Of a stretch of DNA of 7,940 nucleotides, positions 1 to 6,174 are shown in pieces. The DNA is from Desulfitobacterium sp038181555 (GTDB lineage: Bacteria > Bacillota > Desulfitobacteriia > Desulfitobacteriales > Desulfitobacteriaceae). A program made the position numbers and the translations under genes. Within the stretch, counting starts at the first letter, position 1, and every line of letters begins with the position of its first letter. Under the pieces are notes generated by a model. It made no database searches, was not told the DNA's origin, and was given only the letters and a program-made list of their open reading frames with translations. The stretch lies in contig NZ_JBBWUA010000036.1 of the NCBI RefSeq assembly GCF_038181555.1, positions 1-7,940 of the forward strand. Direction: 5' to 3'.

Positions 1-52
1 CCTGAACTCCCCGACTATTGTCGTTTGTAATTAAACTTGATCCTGTGTCAGT

Positions 53-85
53 ACCCGGCTATAACTAGTGTAGCTGGGTTTTATT
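53..85 (+). terminator. Intrinsic terminator of an upstream off-window gene
   Basis: The arms 53-63 and 69-79 pair over 11 positions (two G-T wobbles) around a 5-base loop, and a T-rich run (TTTTATTATATTTT) follows at once. This is the layout of a rho-independent terminator reading rightward. The gene it serves is outside the window or represented only by a few codons at the edge: two frames end in TAA (28-30 and 32-34), so its reading frame cannot be decided. Confidence 0.7.
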
Positions 86-110
86 ATATTTTGCCATAGG
101 CCTCAAGTAG

Positions 111-506
111 TTTCCATGCACCCTTTTATTAAGCGCTTACGAATTAGCTACGAAATGCCAAGAAATCCATGGTATGCATAAGGGAGCCCTCATAAAGACA
201 ATTAACGATTATAACAAGGCCATTGATAGTGGTACTACGGATAGTCTTGAAGTTCCTCGACTTCTCAATCACAATAAAATTGCTCAGGGACCCTTTTACG
301 CAGTTCCCATAACATCCAATATTTATCACACCTTTGGTGGGCTTGCTATCAATGAGAATGCACAAGTCCTTGATTTACAAAGAACGCCGATCCCCAATCT
401 CTATGCCTGCCCACCTTGCGCAGGAATCTTTAGAGAAGTGTATGCTGGTGGGATTGCTTCGGCGGGAACCTTTGGCTATATTGCAGGAAAGCATATTACA
501 AAGTAG
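111..506 (+). pseudogene. C-terminal remnant of FAD-dependent fumarate reductase/succinate dehydrogenase-like flavoprotein
   Basis: The translation reads like the C-terminal end of the FAD_binding_2 flavoprotein family (fumarate, urocanate and related reductases). SAYELATKCQEIHG then TINDYNKAID resembles the usual helix before the last part of the capping region, HTFGGLAINENAQVLD is the family's conserved HTxGGL block, and PIPNLYA...GTFGYIAGKHI is the closing FAD-binding segment. The family is normally about 450-600 residues; only about 130 codons remain. Family-like sequence begins upstream of the first ATG (174), which has no Shine-Dalgarno sequence, and the frame is closed by TAG at 108-110. 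The N-terminal dinucleotide-binding domain is therefore absent, not merely mis-started. The usual GE pair after LYA, which contacts FAD in this family, reads CPPC here, a further sign of decay. It lies directly upstream of a sigma-54 activator, an arrangement common for flavoprotein operons in Desulfitobacterium relatives. Deletion or recombination at the left side is inferred. Confidence 0.75.
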
Positions 507-532
507 TCTTTTTCCCAACTTAACTGTATAAT
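504..532 (+). promoter_or_regulatory. Possible promoter of the sigma-54 activator gene
   Basis: A perfect TATAAT lies at 527-532. The hexamer 17 bases upstream (TAGTCT, 504-509) is a poor -35, so the call rests on the -10 alone. A start near 539 would give a leader of about 98 nt before the GTG at 637. No clear terminator follows the flavoprotein remnant, so read-through from the left is also possible. Confidence 0.3.
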
Positions 533-620
533 CAATATAAGTAAACCAATGCGGGCGTGTTTGCCCAAGACATGTGAAAGTGGACTCAAGTATTTGTCGC
601 TTTGCACGCATTGAGCTCGA

Positions 621-629
621 AGGGAGGGG
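621..629 (+). promoter_or_regulatory. Ribosome binding site deciding the activator start
   Basis: AGGGAGGGG sits 7 bases upstream of GTG at 637. The longer in-frame start at GTG 574 has no purine-rich site before it, so 637 is preferred. The spacer contains CCCCC, which could pair with the G-rich site. Confidence 0.7.
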
Positions 630-636
630 TTCCCCC

Positions 637-2631
637 GTGAATATTAAGGCACTTTTAAACCTGATAAACGAGGGTAATCAGAAGGCTTATCTGCAGAAAT
701 GCAGGGATCAGCGGAATCTTTTTTTAGAAGGTAAGCCTGTTGATGCGCAGATTGTTCCCAGAGCCGTTTATCATTCATGGGTTAGGAGCCGACAGAACCG
801 GGTGGATCCCCTTGCCAAGATCTGTCATCACCCACTAGACAAATCAATGAGCAATAAGCTAGCAAATTTTAAAGAGTGCTATGAACGATATTACCCCTTT
901 TTAAAAAGTGCGATTGAACTATTGAACTATCAGGGGTGTACATTTAGCTTTCGCACCCACGAGTGCATCACCCAGCAGATTTATGATGATATGAAAGGCC
1001 CCTTTAAAAATCTTATCGGAGAATGCTCAGAAAGGACGGTCGGAACAACGGCGTCTACTCTAGCCCTATCTGAAAATAGAACGATTTTATTGGTCAATCC
1101 GCTGAATTACCTAAAAAAGTCCGAGTTGCAGGGGGTGGGTGTTGCCGCCCCTCTTCACAATGATAAAGGTGAGGTGCTTGGGGGAATCTCCATCGGTTTA
1201 ATGGATCTGGAAAGAGCCCAAGAGGCCTATTGGCTTGTTCATTATCTTGCTCAGGTCTTTGACCGTCTCTATATCCCGATTACCCAAAAAAACGAAAGCA
1301 AGATTAAAGCGATTATGGATGTGCTCCCCCAAGGTGTCGCCTATATCAATGAAGATAACACTACCCATTATAATGAGAAAATCCTCAATCTCTTAAAGTA
1401 TAGCAAGGGTCAGGATCCCCTGAGGAAGCTGAGCAAACACTTTTCGCAAGAGGAGTGGAACGCGGCATTTGTCCAAAAGGAGATCCATCTGGATGGGAGA
1501 ACCTTCAATCTAAGCAGCAGTGCTCTGGAAAAGGGTGGATTTGAAAAAAGTAAAATCATCACCTTGGAAGAGAAGAAATCTTTTACCGAGCACGTAACTG
1601 AACAGGGCCGAGAGGCAAGTGACAGGTGTGATGGACTCTATTGTTTTGAGGATATTGTTGGTCAAAGTGGTGACCTTAATGAAGCTAAAGAAATAGGCAA
1701 AAATATCGCTGGCACCGCTGTTCCTGTACTTATCTTCGGTGAAAATGGTACGGGTAAGGAAATGTTTGCCCAAGCAATTCATTACGCCAGTCCGCGGCGG
1801 GATATGCCCTTTATCCCGATTAATTGTGGAGCGATTCCTGCAGAGTTAGTGGAAAGCGAGCTTTTTGGCTATGAGGAGGGGGCCTTCACCGGGGCTTCTA
1901 AAGGGGGTAAAATAGGCAAAATCGAGGCAGCTTCTGGAGGAACCTTGTTCCTGGATGAAATAGAAAGTATGCCTGTGCTAGACCAAATCAAGTTACTCCG
2001 TGTCCTCTCAACCGGAAGAATTCAGAAGGTTGGCAGTACTAAAGAAATTCCTGTGGACATCCGCTTGATCTCGGCAACCAAGAAAGATCTCCTAGAAGAA
2101 TCGGATAAGGGATTATTTCGTGAAGATCTCTACTTCCGAATTAGTACCTTTATTATCGACTTACCAGCCCTGAGGGAACGGCGTGAGGATATTATGCTCT
2201 TAGCTAAGGAATTTATGGATAAGTTCTCGCGCAAATACGGGCTGGCTCAAGAGATCGAAATGAATGATGAATTCGTGGTTGCTCTAAAGAACTATACTTG
2301 GAGAGGAAATGTTCGGGAATTAGAGCATTCGATTGAGCGGGCCATCATTCTTATGGGAACAGGATCAATACTGAAGGTCGAGTTCTTACCGAAAAGAATT
2401 CAAGAACACTATCATGACTCTATAACAAAAGGCTTGGTAGAAGACATACTAGGGAAGTGTTCAGGAAAGCAAGAACAAGGACTTTTGAGTACTGCAGAGA
2501 CAATGATTATCGATCATGTTTTAAAATCAGTCGGTGGTAACGTCAGTGCAGCCGCTGAGAAGTTAGGAGTGACGCGGAGAACTATCTATAATAAAATGCA
2601 AGAACACCCTGATTTTCGAGTCGTGCGATAG
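637..2631 (+). CDS. Sigma-54-dependent transcriptional activator (GAF / PAS-like / AAA+ / Fis-type HTH)
   Basis: The protein is a 664-residue bacterial enhancer-binding protein that would use ATP hydrolysis to open promoters held by sigma-54 RNA polymerase. Counting from GTG 637, an AcoR-like segment SWVRSRQNRVDP is at 47-58, followed by a GAF-type sensor at roughly 70-205 (IGECSERTVGTTAS near 127-140, AAPLHNDKGEVLGG near 170). A probable PAS-like domain is at about 225-285 (LPQGVAYIN). The AAA+ domain, about 337-568, is complete: Walker A GENGTGKE at 368-375, the sigma-54-contacting GAFTGA loop at 415-420, Walker B TLFLDE at 436-441, and the arginine-rich LFREDLYFRIS near 493-503. A Fis-type helix-turn-helix ends the protein (GGNVSAAAEKLGVTRRTIYNKM, split here as 633-644 and 645-654). 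No phosphoreceiver domain is present, so control by a small ligand at the GAF/PAS part is likely; the ligand is unknown. No convincing -24/-12 promoter was found in the window, so its target lies elsewhere or was lost with the adjacent flavoprotein gene. Confidence 0.93.
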   Translation: MNIKALLNLINEGNQKAYLQKCRDQRNLFLEGKPVDAQIVPRAVYHSWVRSRQNRVDPLAKICHHPLDKSMSNKLANFKECYERYYPFLKSAIELLNYQGCTFSFRTHECITQQIYDDMKGPFKNLIGECSERTVGTTASTLALSENRTILLVNPLNYLKKSELQGVGVAAPLHNDKGEVLGGISIGLMDLERAQEAYWLVHYLAQVFDRLYIPITQKNESKIKAIMDVLPQGVAYINEDNTTHYNEKILNLLKYSKGQDPLRKLSKHFSQEEWNAAFVQKEIHLDGRTFNLSSSALEKGGFEKSKIITLEEKKSFTEHVTEQGREASDRCDGLYCFEDIVGQSGDLNEAKEIGKNIAGTAVPVLIFGENGTGKEMFAQAIHYASPRRDMPFIPINCGAIPAELVESELFGYEEGAFTGASKGGKIGKIEAASGGTLFLDEIESMPVLDQIKLLRVLSTGRIQKVGSTKEIPVDIRLISATKKDLLEESDKGLFREDLYFRISTFIIDLPALRERREDIMLLAKEFMDKFSRKYGLAQEIEMNDEFVVALKNYTWRGNVRELEHSIERAIILMGTGSILKVEFLPKRIQEHYHDSITKGLVEDILGKCSGKQEQGLLSTAETMIIDHVLKSVGGNVSAAAEKLGVTRRTIYNKMQEHPDFRVVR

Positions 2632-2684
2632 TTTGCGCTAAGATGAAGAAAACCTAGGAAAGTTACTAGGAAAAAAATCTATGT

Positions 2685-2713
2685 TTGACAAGTCGGGGAA
2701 GTTTCGCTATTCT
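2685..2713 (+). promoter_or_regulatory. Sigma-A promoter of the CxxCH membrane protein gene
   Basis: TTGACA (2685-2690), a 17-bp spacer and TATTCT (2708-2713) form a good vegetative promoter with a start expected near 2720, leaving a leader of about 57 nt. A second, weaker pair, TTGTAC (2728-2733) with TATTAT (2751-2756), also has a 17-bp spacer, but its start would fall at the Shine-Dalgarno sequence, so it is less likely to be used for this gene. Confidence 0.65.
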
Positions 2714-2725
2714 TCAAATGAAAGT

Positions 2726-2741
2726 ACTTGTACGTGCAAGT
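2726..2741 (+). promoter_or_regulatory. Palindrome at the transcript start: operator or 5' stem-loop
   Basis: ACTTGTACGTGCAAGT is a 16-bp palindrome with one G-T exception. It lies at about +7 to +22 from the predicted start of the promoter at 2685-2713, a typical place for a repressor site. As RNA it folds into a 6-bp stem with an ACGU loop. No regulator family is recognisable from the motif. Confidence 0.45.
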
Positions 2742-2776
2742 CAATGATGATATTATACTAGAGGGGGTGAGTTAGA

Positions 2777-3160
2777 ATGAGGAACAAAAGTCGATTTTTA
2801 TTATTGTGTACATTGTTCATTGGTCTTTCCATCGGTGTGTTCTTTAGTTCAGCAGCAACTACGCAGGCGGTTCCTGAGATGAGTCCAGATGGTGTAACTT
2901 GTACACCCTGTCACGAAGAAGGATTTGGTGGCGGCGGCGGAGCTCCTGCTGGCGAAACACCGGCAACTGAAACACCTGCAACTGAAACACCTGCAACTGA
3001 GACACCAGCAACAGAAACTCCAGCAACTGAGACTCCAGCAGTAGAAGAGCCTGCAGCTGAAGTACCGGAAGCCAAAGAGCCTATGAGCCCTTGGGTTGTT
3101 GTCGGAGGAGTTATCGTAATTCTGGGAGTAATCTACGTCTTGGCTATTAAGAAGAAGTAG
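2777..3160 (+). CDS. Small secreted, membrane-anchored protein with a single CxxCH haem motif and ETPAT repeats
   Basis: The product is 127 residues and not recognised as a named family. It starts at ATG 2777, 6 bases after the ribosome binding site GGGGGTGA (2763-2770). Residues 1-31 form a Sec signal peptide (MRNKSR, then a hydrophobic core, possible cleavage after TQA at 29-31). CTPCH at 42-46 is a c-type haem attachment motif. A glycine run (51-55) leads into five ETPAT units and degenerate copies (about 60-99), a flexible acidic Pro/Thr linker. Residues 105-124 are a single membrane helix ending in KKK, which would place the haem site outside the cell. This predicts a monohaem c-type cytochrome tethered at the outer face of the membrane, perhaps an electron carrier. 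Caveats: there is only one CxxCH and almost no fold around it; Met35 or Met103 are the only Met candidates for a distal ligand in the exported part, so a metal-binding or structural role remains possible. It is flanked by its own promoter and a terminator, suggesting a single-gene transcript. Confidence 0.8.
   Translation: MRNKSRFLLLCTLFIGLSIGVFFSSAATTQAVPEMSPDGVTCTPCHEEGFGGGGGAPAGETPATETPATETPATETPATETPATETPAVEEPAAEVPEAKEPMSPWVVVGGVIVILGVIYVLAIKKK
2954..3073 (+). repeat. 15-bp in-frame tandem repeat encoding ETPAT
   Basis: Eight consecutive 15-bp units start at 2954. Units 2 and 3 (2969 and 2984) are identical (GAAACACCTGCAACT), unit 1 differs by one base, units 4-6 are diverged mainly at third positions, and units 7-8 (EEPAA, EVPEA) are degenerate. 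The array therefore looks like older copies on the right and recent duplication on the left. Confidence 0.9.
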
Positions 3161-3181
3161 TTTAGCTCAGGTACGAATGTG

Positions 3182-3199
3182 GTATTATACGTATAGTAC
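3182..3199. repeat. 18-bp near-perfect palindrome downstream of the haem protein gene
   Basis: The segment from GTA (3182) to TAC (3199) is self-complementary around TATACGTATA (3186-3195) except for one G-T position. It lies in the 148-bp gap between two convergent genes. Function unknown; it may be a protein binding site. Its core ATACGTAT recurs at 7505 and 7518. Confidence 0.4.
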
Positions 3200-3236
3200 A
3201 TAACCCAGACGAAGCAGCAGTGTGAAAACACAGCGC

Positions 3237-3277
3237 AAAGAACCGCTTGTAATCGTGAGATTTCAAGCGGTTCTTTT
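3237..3277 (+). terminator. Long hairpin terminator between convergent genes, possibly bidirectional
   Basis: Arms 3237-3249 and 3264-3276 pair perfectly over 13 bp. After one T/T mismatch the stem continues for 4 bp (3251-3254 with 3259-3262) to a GTGA loop. On the plus strand the arm ends in TTCTTTT, serving the gene ending at 3160. On the minus strand the arm ends in TTCTTT, 33 bp beyond the PBP stop codon. Both T tracts are short, but the position between two converging genes fits termination in both directions. Confidence 0.75.
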
Positions 3278-3308
3278 AGTATGCATTAGCTGCTTTTAAC
3301 TTAAATAT

Positions 3309-5942
3309 TTAGTCTGTAATGGATAAACTAGCACCCTCGGAGGGATTACCTGCTACCCCTTCGGAGTTCACTAAGCTTACCCAGAAACGGTATTCTCCCG
3401 GAGAAGGAGATTCTCCATCCACACTTAAGGGAATACGGATCTCCTCAGAGATCTCATGTTGTGTAGAATAGGTCTGGATAAAGTCCTGATCAGGGAATTT
3501 CACATAAATTGTGAGGGTGTGCCCTTCGCTCCCTGCCGGATAGGTCACGGGTAGCATTGCTGTTTGTTGTGATGCGTCGTAAACTACGATTCCGGGGATC
3601 GGAACGGGGATACCGGCATCCCCGAGGGGAGGAGTTGTTGTTTCAGTTGGTGGAGGAGTCGCGTTATATTCCTCTTTTGGCATTTGAAAAGGCTTTTCAT
3701 CACTGGGCCAAGGTGTCTCGGGATCACGCCCCGTAATATTAAGGAAAACTTTTTTCTCTTTATTAACGGTACCCGTCCCGGCAAGATAGGCAGGGTGATC
3801 TTTGTCAATCTCTTTTTCTACCCAGATATCGCTGACCTGAGTGGGGAAATTCCCTTGTGCCGCAATTTCGGTACGGACAAAGTCCTTAGGAGTCAAACTG
3901 CTGGGTAATAGTCCAGACTTAGTGTCGTAAGAACCGCTGACAATACCGGCCGGACGTTTGAATTCCGTCTGTACTGTGAGCCCATCATGGGCCACTGTCA
4001 TAACATTTTTCCAGATCTGTGCCGGAAAGCCGCCACCGTAAACTTGGCGGAGATAGTGGGTTAAAGTTTCATCATCTTTATCGTAGCCCATCCAGACGAC
4101 ACCCACATAGTTAGGGGTATAGCCGGCGAACCAAGCATCGGGGTTTCCGGTGCGATAACCGTAAATATCCGGGTCCAGTGAAGTGGTTCCCGTCTTACCG
4201 GCCACTGCCCAATTTCCAACTTGAGCTCTTGTCCCCGTTCCACTGGTGACAACACTCCTTAACATACTGTTCATAAGGTAGGCGGAAGTCTCTTTCATCG
4301 TGCGTTCTACTTTAATTGTTGGCGTAATAATTTCTTTGCCACTTGAGTCAAGCACTTTAACAATGGCGTGGGGAGTTGCACGAACCCCATTATAGGCAAA
4401 TACTCCATAGGCAGAAGCCATATCCAGAGTACTGACATGATTTGTTCCTAAGGCTAAGCTTAATACTTTGTCATTTTCTTCTAGAGGTAGCCCGAGATTG
4501 TTTTTACCAAAATTCCAGCTGTACTCGACCCCTATAATATTCATCAGCTTGACAGCGTAGATGTTAACGGAGTTTTGAACAGCAAAACGCATGGAAATAA
4601 GTCCTCGCCATCCGGCATATTCAGTGTCGTAATTGGTGGGGGCCCATACTTTACCGTTTCCGGCATTGTATTTCACTGGCATATCATCGAGTACTGTTCC
4701 GGGAAAGAAGCCTCCTTTTTCCATAGCGGGTGCGTAAACTACTAAAGGCTTAACGGTTGAACCCGGTTGACGGTATGCTTGGGTGGCCCGATTCAGTCCG
4801 CGAGCGGTGCTGTGATCTCGTCCGCCCACCAAGGCACGGATAGCGCCCGTGGAAGGATCAAGAACAGTCATAGCTCCTTGAACCGGGGTTTCATCAACGC
4901 TTTGTGGGAAGTTCTTGGCGTTGGCAAATTCCTTTTCGGCTGCGGCTTGTATTTTTGTATCTACGGTAGTATAGATCCTCAAGCCACCATTATAGATTTG
5001 ATCCTCATTGAGTCCATGTTCATTGATCAGTTCTTCGATTACATGATCTACAAAGTATGGATAGGCATAGTCGGCGCCGGAAAAAGTGGGTTTTTCAGAT
5101 TCAGCTCGATTCGCCTTGACGTTTTCGACATGAGTGAAAGGAGCCTCTAGATATTGAGTATATTCTTCCGGTGTAATAAGCCCCGCAGCTTTCATGACAC
5201 CGAGGACGATGTTGCGGCGTTCTTTAGCCGTCTCGGGATGATAATAGGGGTTATAAGCACTGGGAGCCTGTGGTAATCTGGCAAGCAACGCGATTTCGTC
5301 GGGAGTCAGTTCGCTGAGCTCATGACCAAAATAGGTTTTGGCCGCGGCCTGAATTCCAAAAGATGATTCACCGAAAAAGATGCGATTCAGGTAGAAGGTG
5401 AGGATTTCATCCTTGGTATACTCTCGTTCTAGTTGAATAGCTAGGGCTGCTTGTTGGATTTTCCGAACCAGAGTTTTTTCACGGGGGTTCTCGATGAAAG
5501 CGTTATTAGCAAGCTGCATGGTGATGGTACTGGCGCCTTCTCTGAAAGACTGGCTTTTTATGTCGGCGATTAAGGAGCCGACAATCCGAATCGGATCGAC
5601 GCCGAAATGATCATAGAAGCGCTTGTCTTCAACGGCCACAAAGGTTTTTTTAACAAGATCGGGTATTTCAGAAGAGGCTACCATTTGACGATCTTCTGTA
5701 GCGTGGAGCTCAGCAATCTGTTTTTCGCCCATATCATAGATAAACGAGGTCTGTTTTTGGTTGGTCAAGGTATCGGGATGCCAATCCGGGGTTCCGGCCA
5801 CTGCGTAAAGAGCATAAATCAATAAAGCTATACAAGCCAAGGTAAATGCGGAGCCAAAAGTTACTAAAAAAACCCGCCACTTCGATACGCGCCGCTTTCT
5901 GCGTGGACTTTTGGGTGGCGTCTTTTTGGGGGGAGTTGCCAT
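3309..5942 (-). CDS. Class A penicillin-binding protein, PBP1A family (bifunctional transglycosylase/transpeptidase)
   Basis: The 877-residue protein polymerises lipid II into glycan strands and cross-links the peptides outside the membrane. A basic cytoplasmic tail (1-24) precedes one membrane anchor (about 25-48). The GT51 glycosyltransferase domain spans about 70-250, with the catalytic Glu105 in VAVEDKRFYDHFGVD, the EGASTITMQLANN motif (135-147) and RKIQQAALAIQLE (160-172). The transpeptidase domain spans about 355-655: active-site Ser395 in GSTVK (SxxK 395-398), SVN at 458-460 and KTGT at 583-586. All key residues are intact. After a Pro/Thr linker (about 761-784), a beta-rich tail (785-877) resembles a fibronectin type III or Ig-like domain, probably extracellular; this fold is inferred from pattern only. 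The start is supported by AGGAGG (plus-strand 5951-5956) 8 bases upstream. The gene is divergent from tyrS and convergent with the haem protein gene, so it is probably transcribed alone from the promoter near 6054-6082. Confidence 0.95.
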   Translation of the reverse strand: MATPPKKTPPKSPRRKRRVSKWRVFLVTFGSAFTLACIALLIYALYAVAGTPDWHPDTLTNQKQTSFIYDMGEKQIAELHATEDRQMVASSEIPDLVKKTFVAVEDKRFYDHFGVDPIRIVGSLIADIKSQSFREGASTITMQLANNAFIENPREKTLVRKIQQAALAIQLEREYTKDEILTFYLNRIFFGESSFGIQAAAKTYFGHELSELTPDEIALLARLPQAPSAYNPYYHPETAKERRNIVLGVMKAAGLITPEEYTQYLEAPFTHVENVKANRAESEKPTFSGADYAYPYFVDHVIEELINEHGLNEDQIYNGGLRIYTTVDTKIQAAAEKEFANAKNFPQSVDETPVQGAMTVLDPSTGAIRALVGGRDHSTARGLNRATQAYRQPGSTVKPLVVYAPAMEKGGFFPGTVLDDMPVKYNAGNGKVWAPTNYDTEYAGWRGLISMRFAVQNSVNIYAVKLMNIIGVEYSWNFGKNNLGLPLEENDKVLSLALGTNHVSTLDMASAYGVFAYNGVRATPHAIVKVLDSSGKEIITPTIKVERTMKETSAYLMNSMLRSVVTSGTGTRAQVGNWAVAGKTGTTSLDPDIYGYRTGNPDAWFAGYTPNYVGVVWMGYDKDDETLTHYLRQVYGGGFPAQIWKNVMTVAHDGLTVQTEFKRPAGIVSGSYDTKSGLLPSSLTPKDFVRTEIAAQGNFPTQVSDIWVEKEIDKDHPAYLAGTGTVNKEKKVFLNITGRDPETPWPSDEKPFQMPKEEYNATPPPTETTTPPLGDAGIPVPIPGIVVYDASQQTAMLPVTYPAGSEGHTLTIYVKFPDQDFIQTYSTQHEISEEIRIPLSVDGESPSPGEYRFWVSLVNSEGVAGNPSEGASLSITD

Positions 5943-6017
5943 GTCTTAATCCTCCTAGATATTTGCTGTAATTGAGTTAATCAAATCTGCAGGCTTGGGA
6001 AATGGATCAACGCAACA

Positions 6018-6042
6018 AAAGTACACTGCTTACGTGTACTTT
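6018..6042 (-). promoter_or_regulatory. Perfect inverted repeat at the 5' end of the PBP transcript
   Basis: AAAGTACAC (6018-6026) and GTGTACTTT (6034-6042) are exact 9-bp complements around 7 bases. Read on the minus strand, the element begins about 12 bases after the -10 box, so it covers roughly +5 to +29 of the PBP mRNA. It could be a repressor operator or a 5' stabilising stem-loop; the sequence does not decide. Confidence 0.55.
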
Positions 6043-6053
6043 ATCACAGCAGA

Positions 6054-6082
6054 ATTATACCATATTTCCATGGTTAAAAAAA
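6054..6082 (-). promoter_or_regulatory. Extended -10 promoter of the PBP gene
   Basis: On the minus strand TATAAT (6059 down to 6054) is preceded directly by TGG (6062-6060), giving the extended form TGnTATAAT. The -35 position holds only a T run (6082-6077), poor by consensus but tolerable with an extended -10. The start near 6047 gives a leader of about 105 nt. Confidence 0.6.
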
Positions 6083-6121
6083 CTTCTAGATTATGGTGCC
6101 ATTTTAACCTATCGCTTCGAG

Positions 6122-6150
6122 TTGATATCAAGATTGGAAAAATGTATAAT
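6122..6150 (+). promoter_or_regulatory. Sigma-A promoter of tyrS
   Basis: TTGATA (6122-6127), a 17-bp spacer and a perfect TATAAT (6145-6150) predict a start near 6157. This leaves only about 18 nt before the ATG, with the ribosome binding site AGGAGGG (6160-6166) almost at the 5' end. Confidence 0.75.
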
Positions 6151-6174
6151 AATTGAATTAGGAGGGAGCAAGAT

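Noticed and set aside
1..34. Possible 3' end of a protein gene at the left edge
   Set aside because: Two frames end in TAA (28-30 and 32-34) after about ten codons each. The terminator at 53-85 suggests some gene ends here, but there is too little sequence to choose a frame or strand.
174..506. A small intact protein starting at ATG 174
   Set aside because: There is no ribosome binding site, and family-like sequence continues upstream of the ATG, so this is an internal Met of a truncated gene.
572..577. ATGTGA start-stop mini-frame in the activator leader
   Set aside because: No ribosome binding site precedes it, and such start-stop pairs occur often by chance.
574..636. Upstream GTG start of the sigma-54 activator
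   Set aside because: It has no Shine-Dalgarno sequence, while GTG 637 has a strong one at good spacing.
1710..1730. TGGCAC sequence resembling a sigma-54 -24 element
   Set aside because: It lies inside the AAA+ coding region, and the -12 part (TTCCT) does not match TTGCA/T.
2653..2673. Terminator hairpin CCTAG/CTAGG after the activator
   Set aside because: The stem is only 5 bp and is followed by A residues, not T, on the plus strand. The minus-strand reading has a T run but no gene to terminate.
3684..5150. Plus-strand open frames inside the PBP gene (3684-3908, 4767-5150)
   Set aside because: They are antisense to a fully motif-supported PBP, lack ribosome binding sites and show no recognisable domains.
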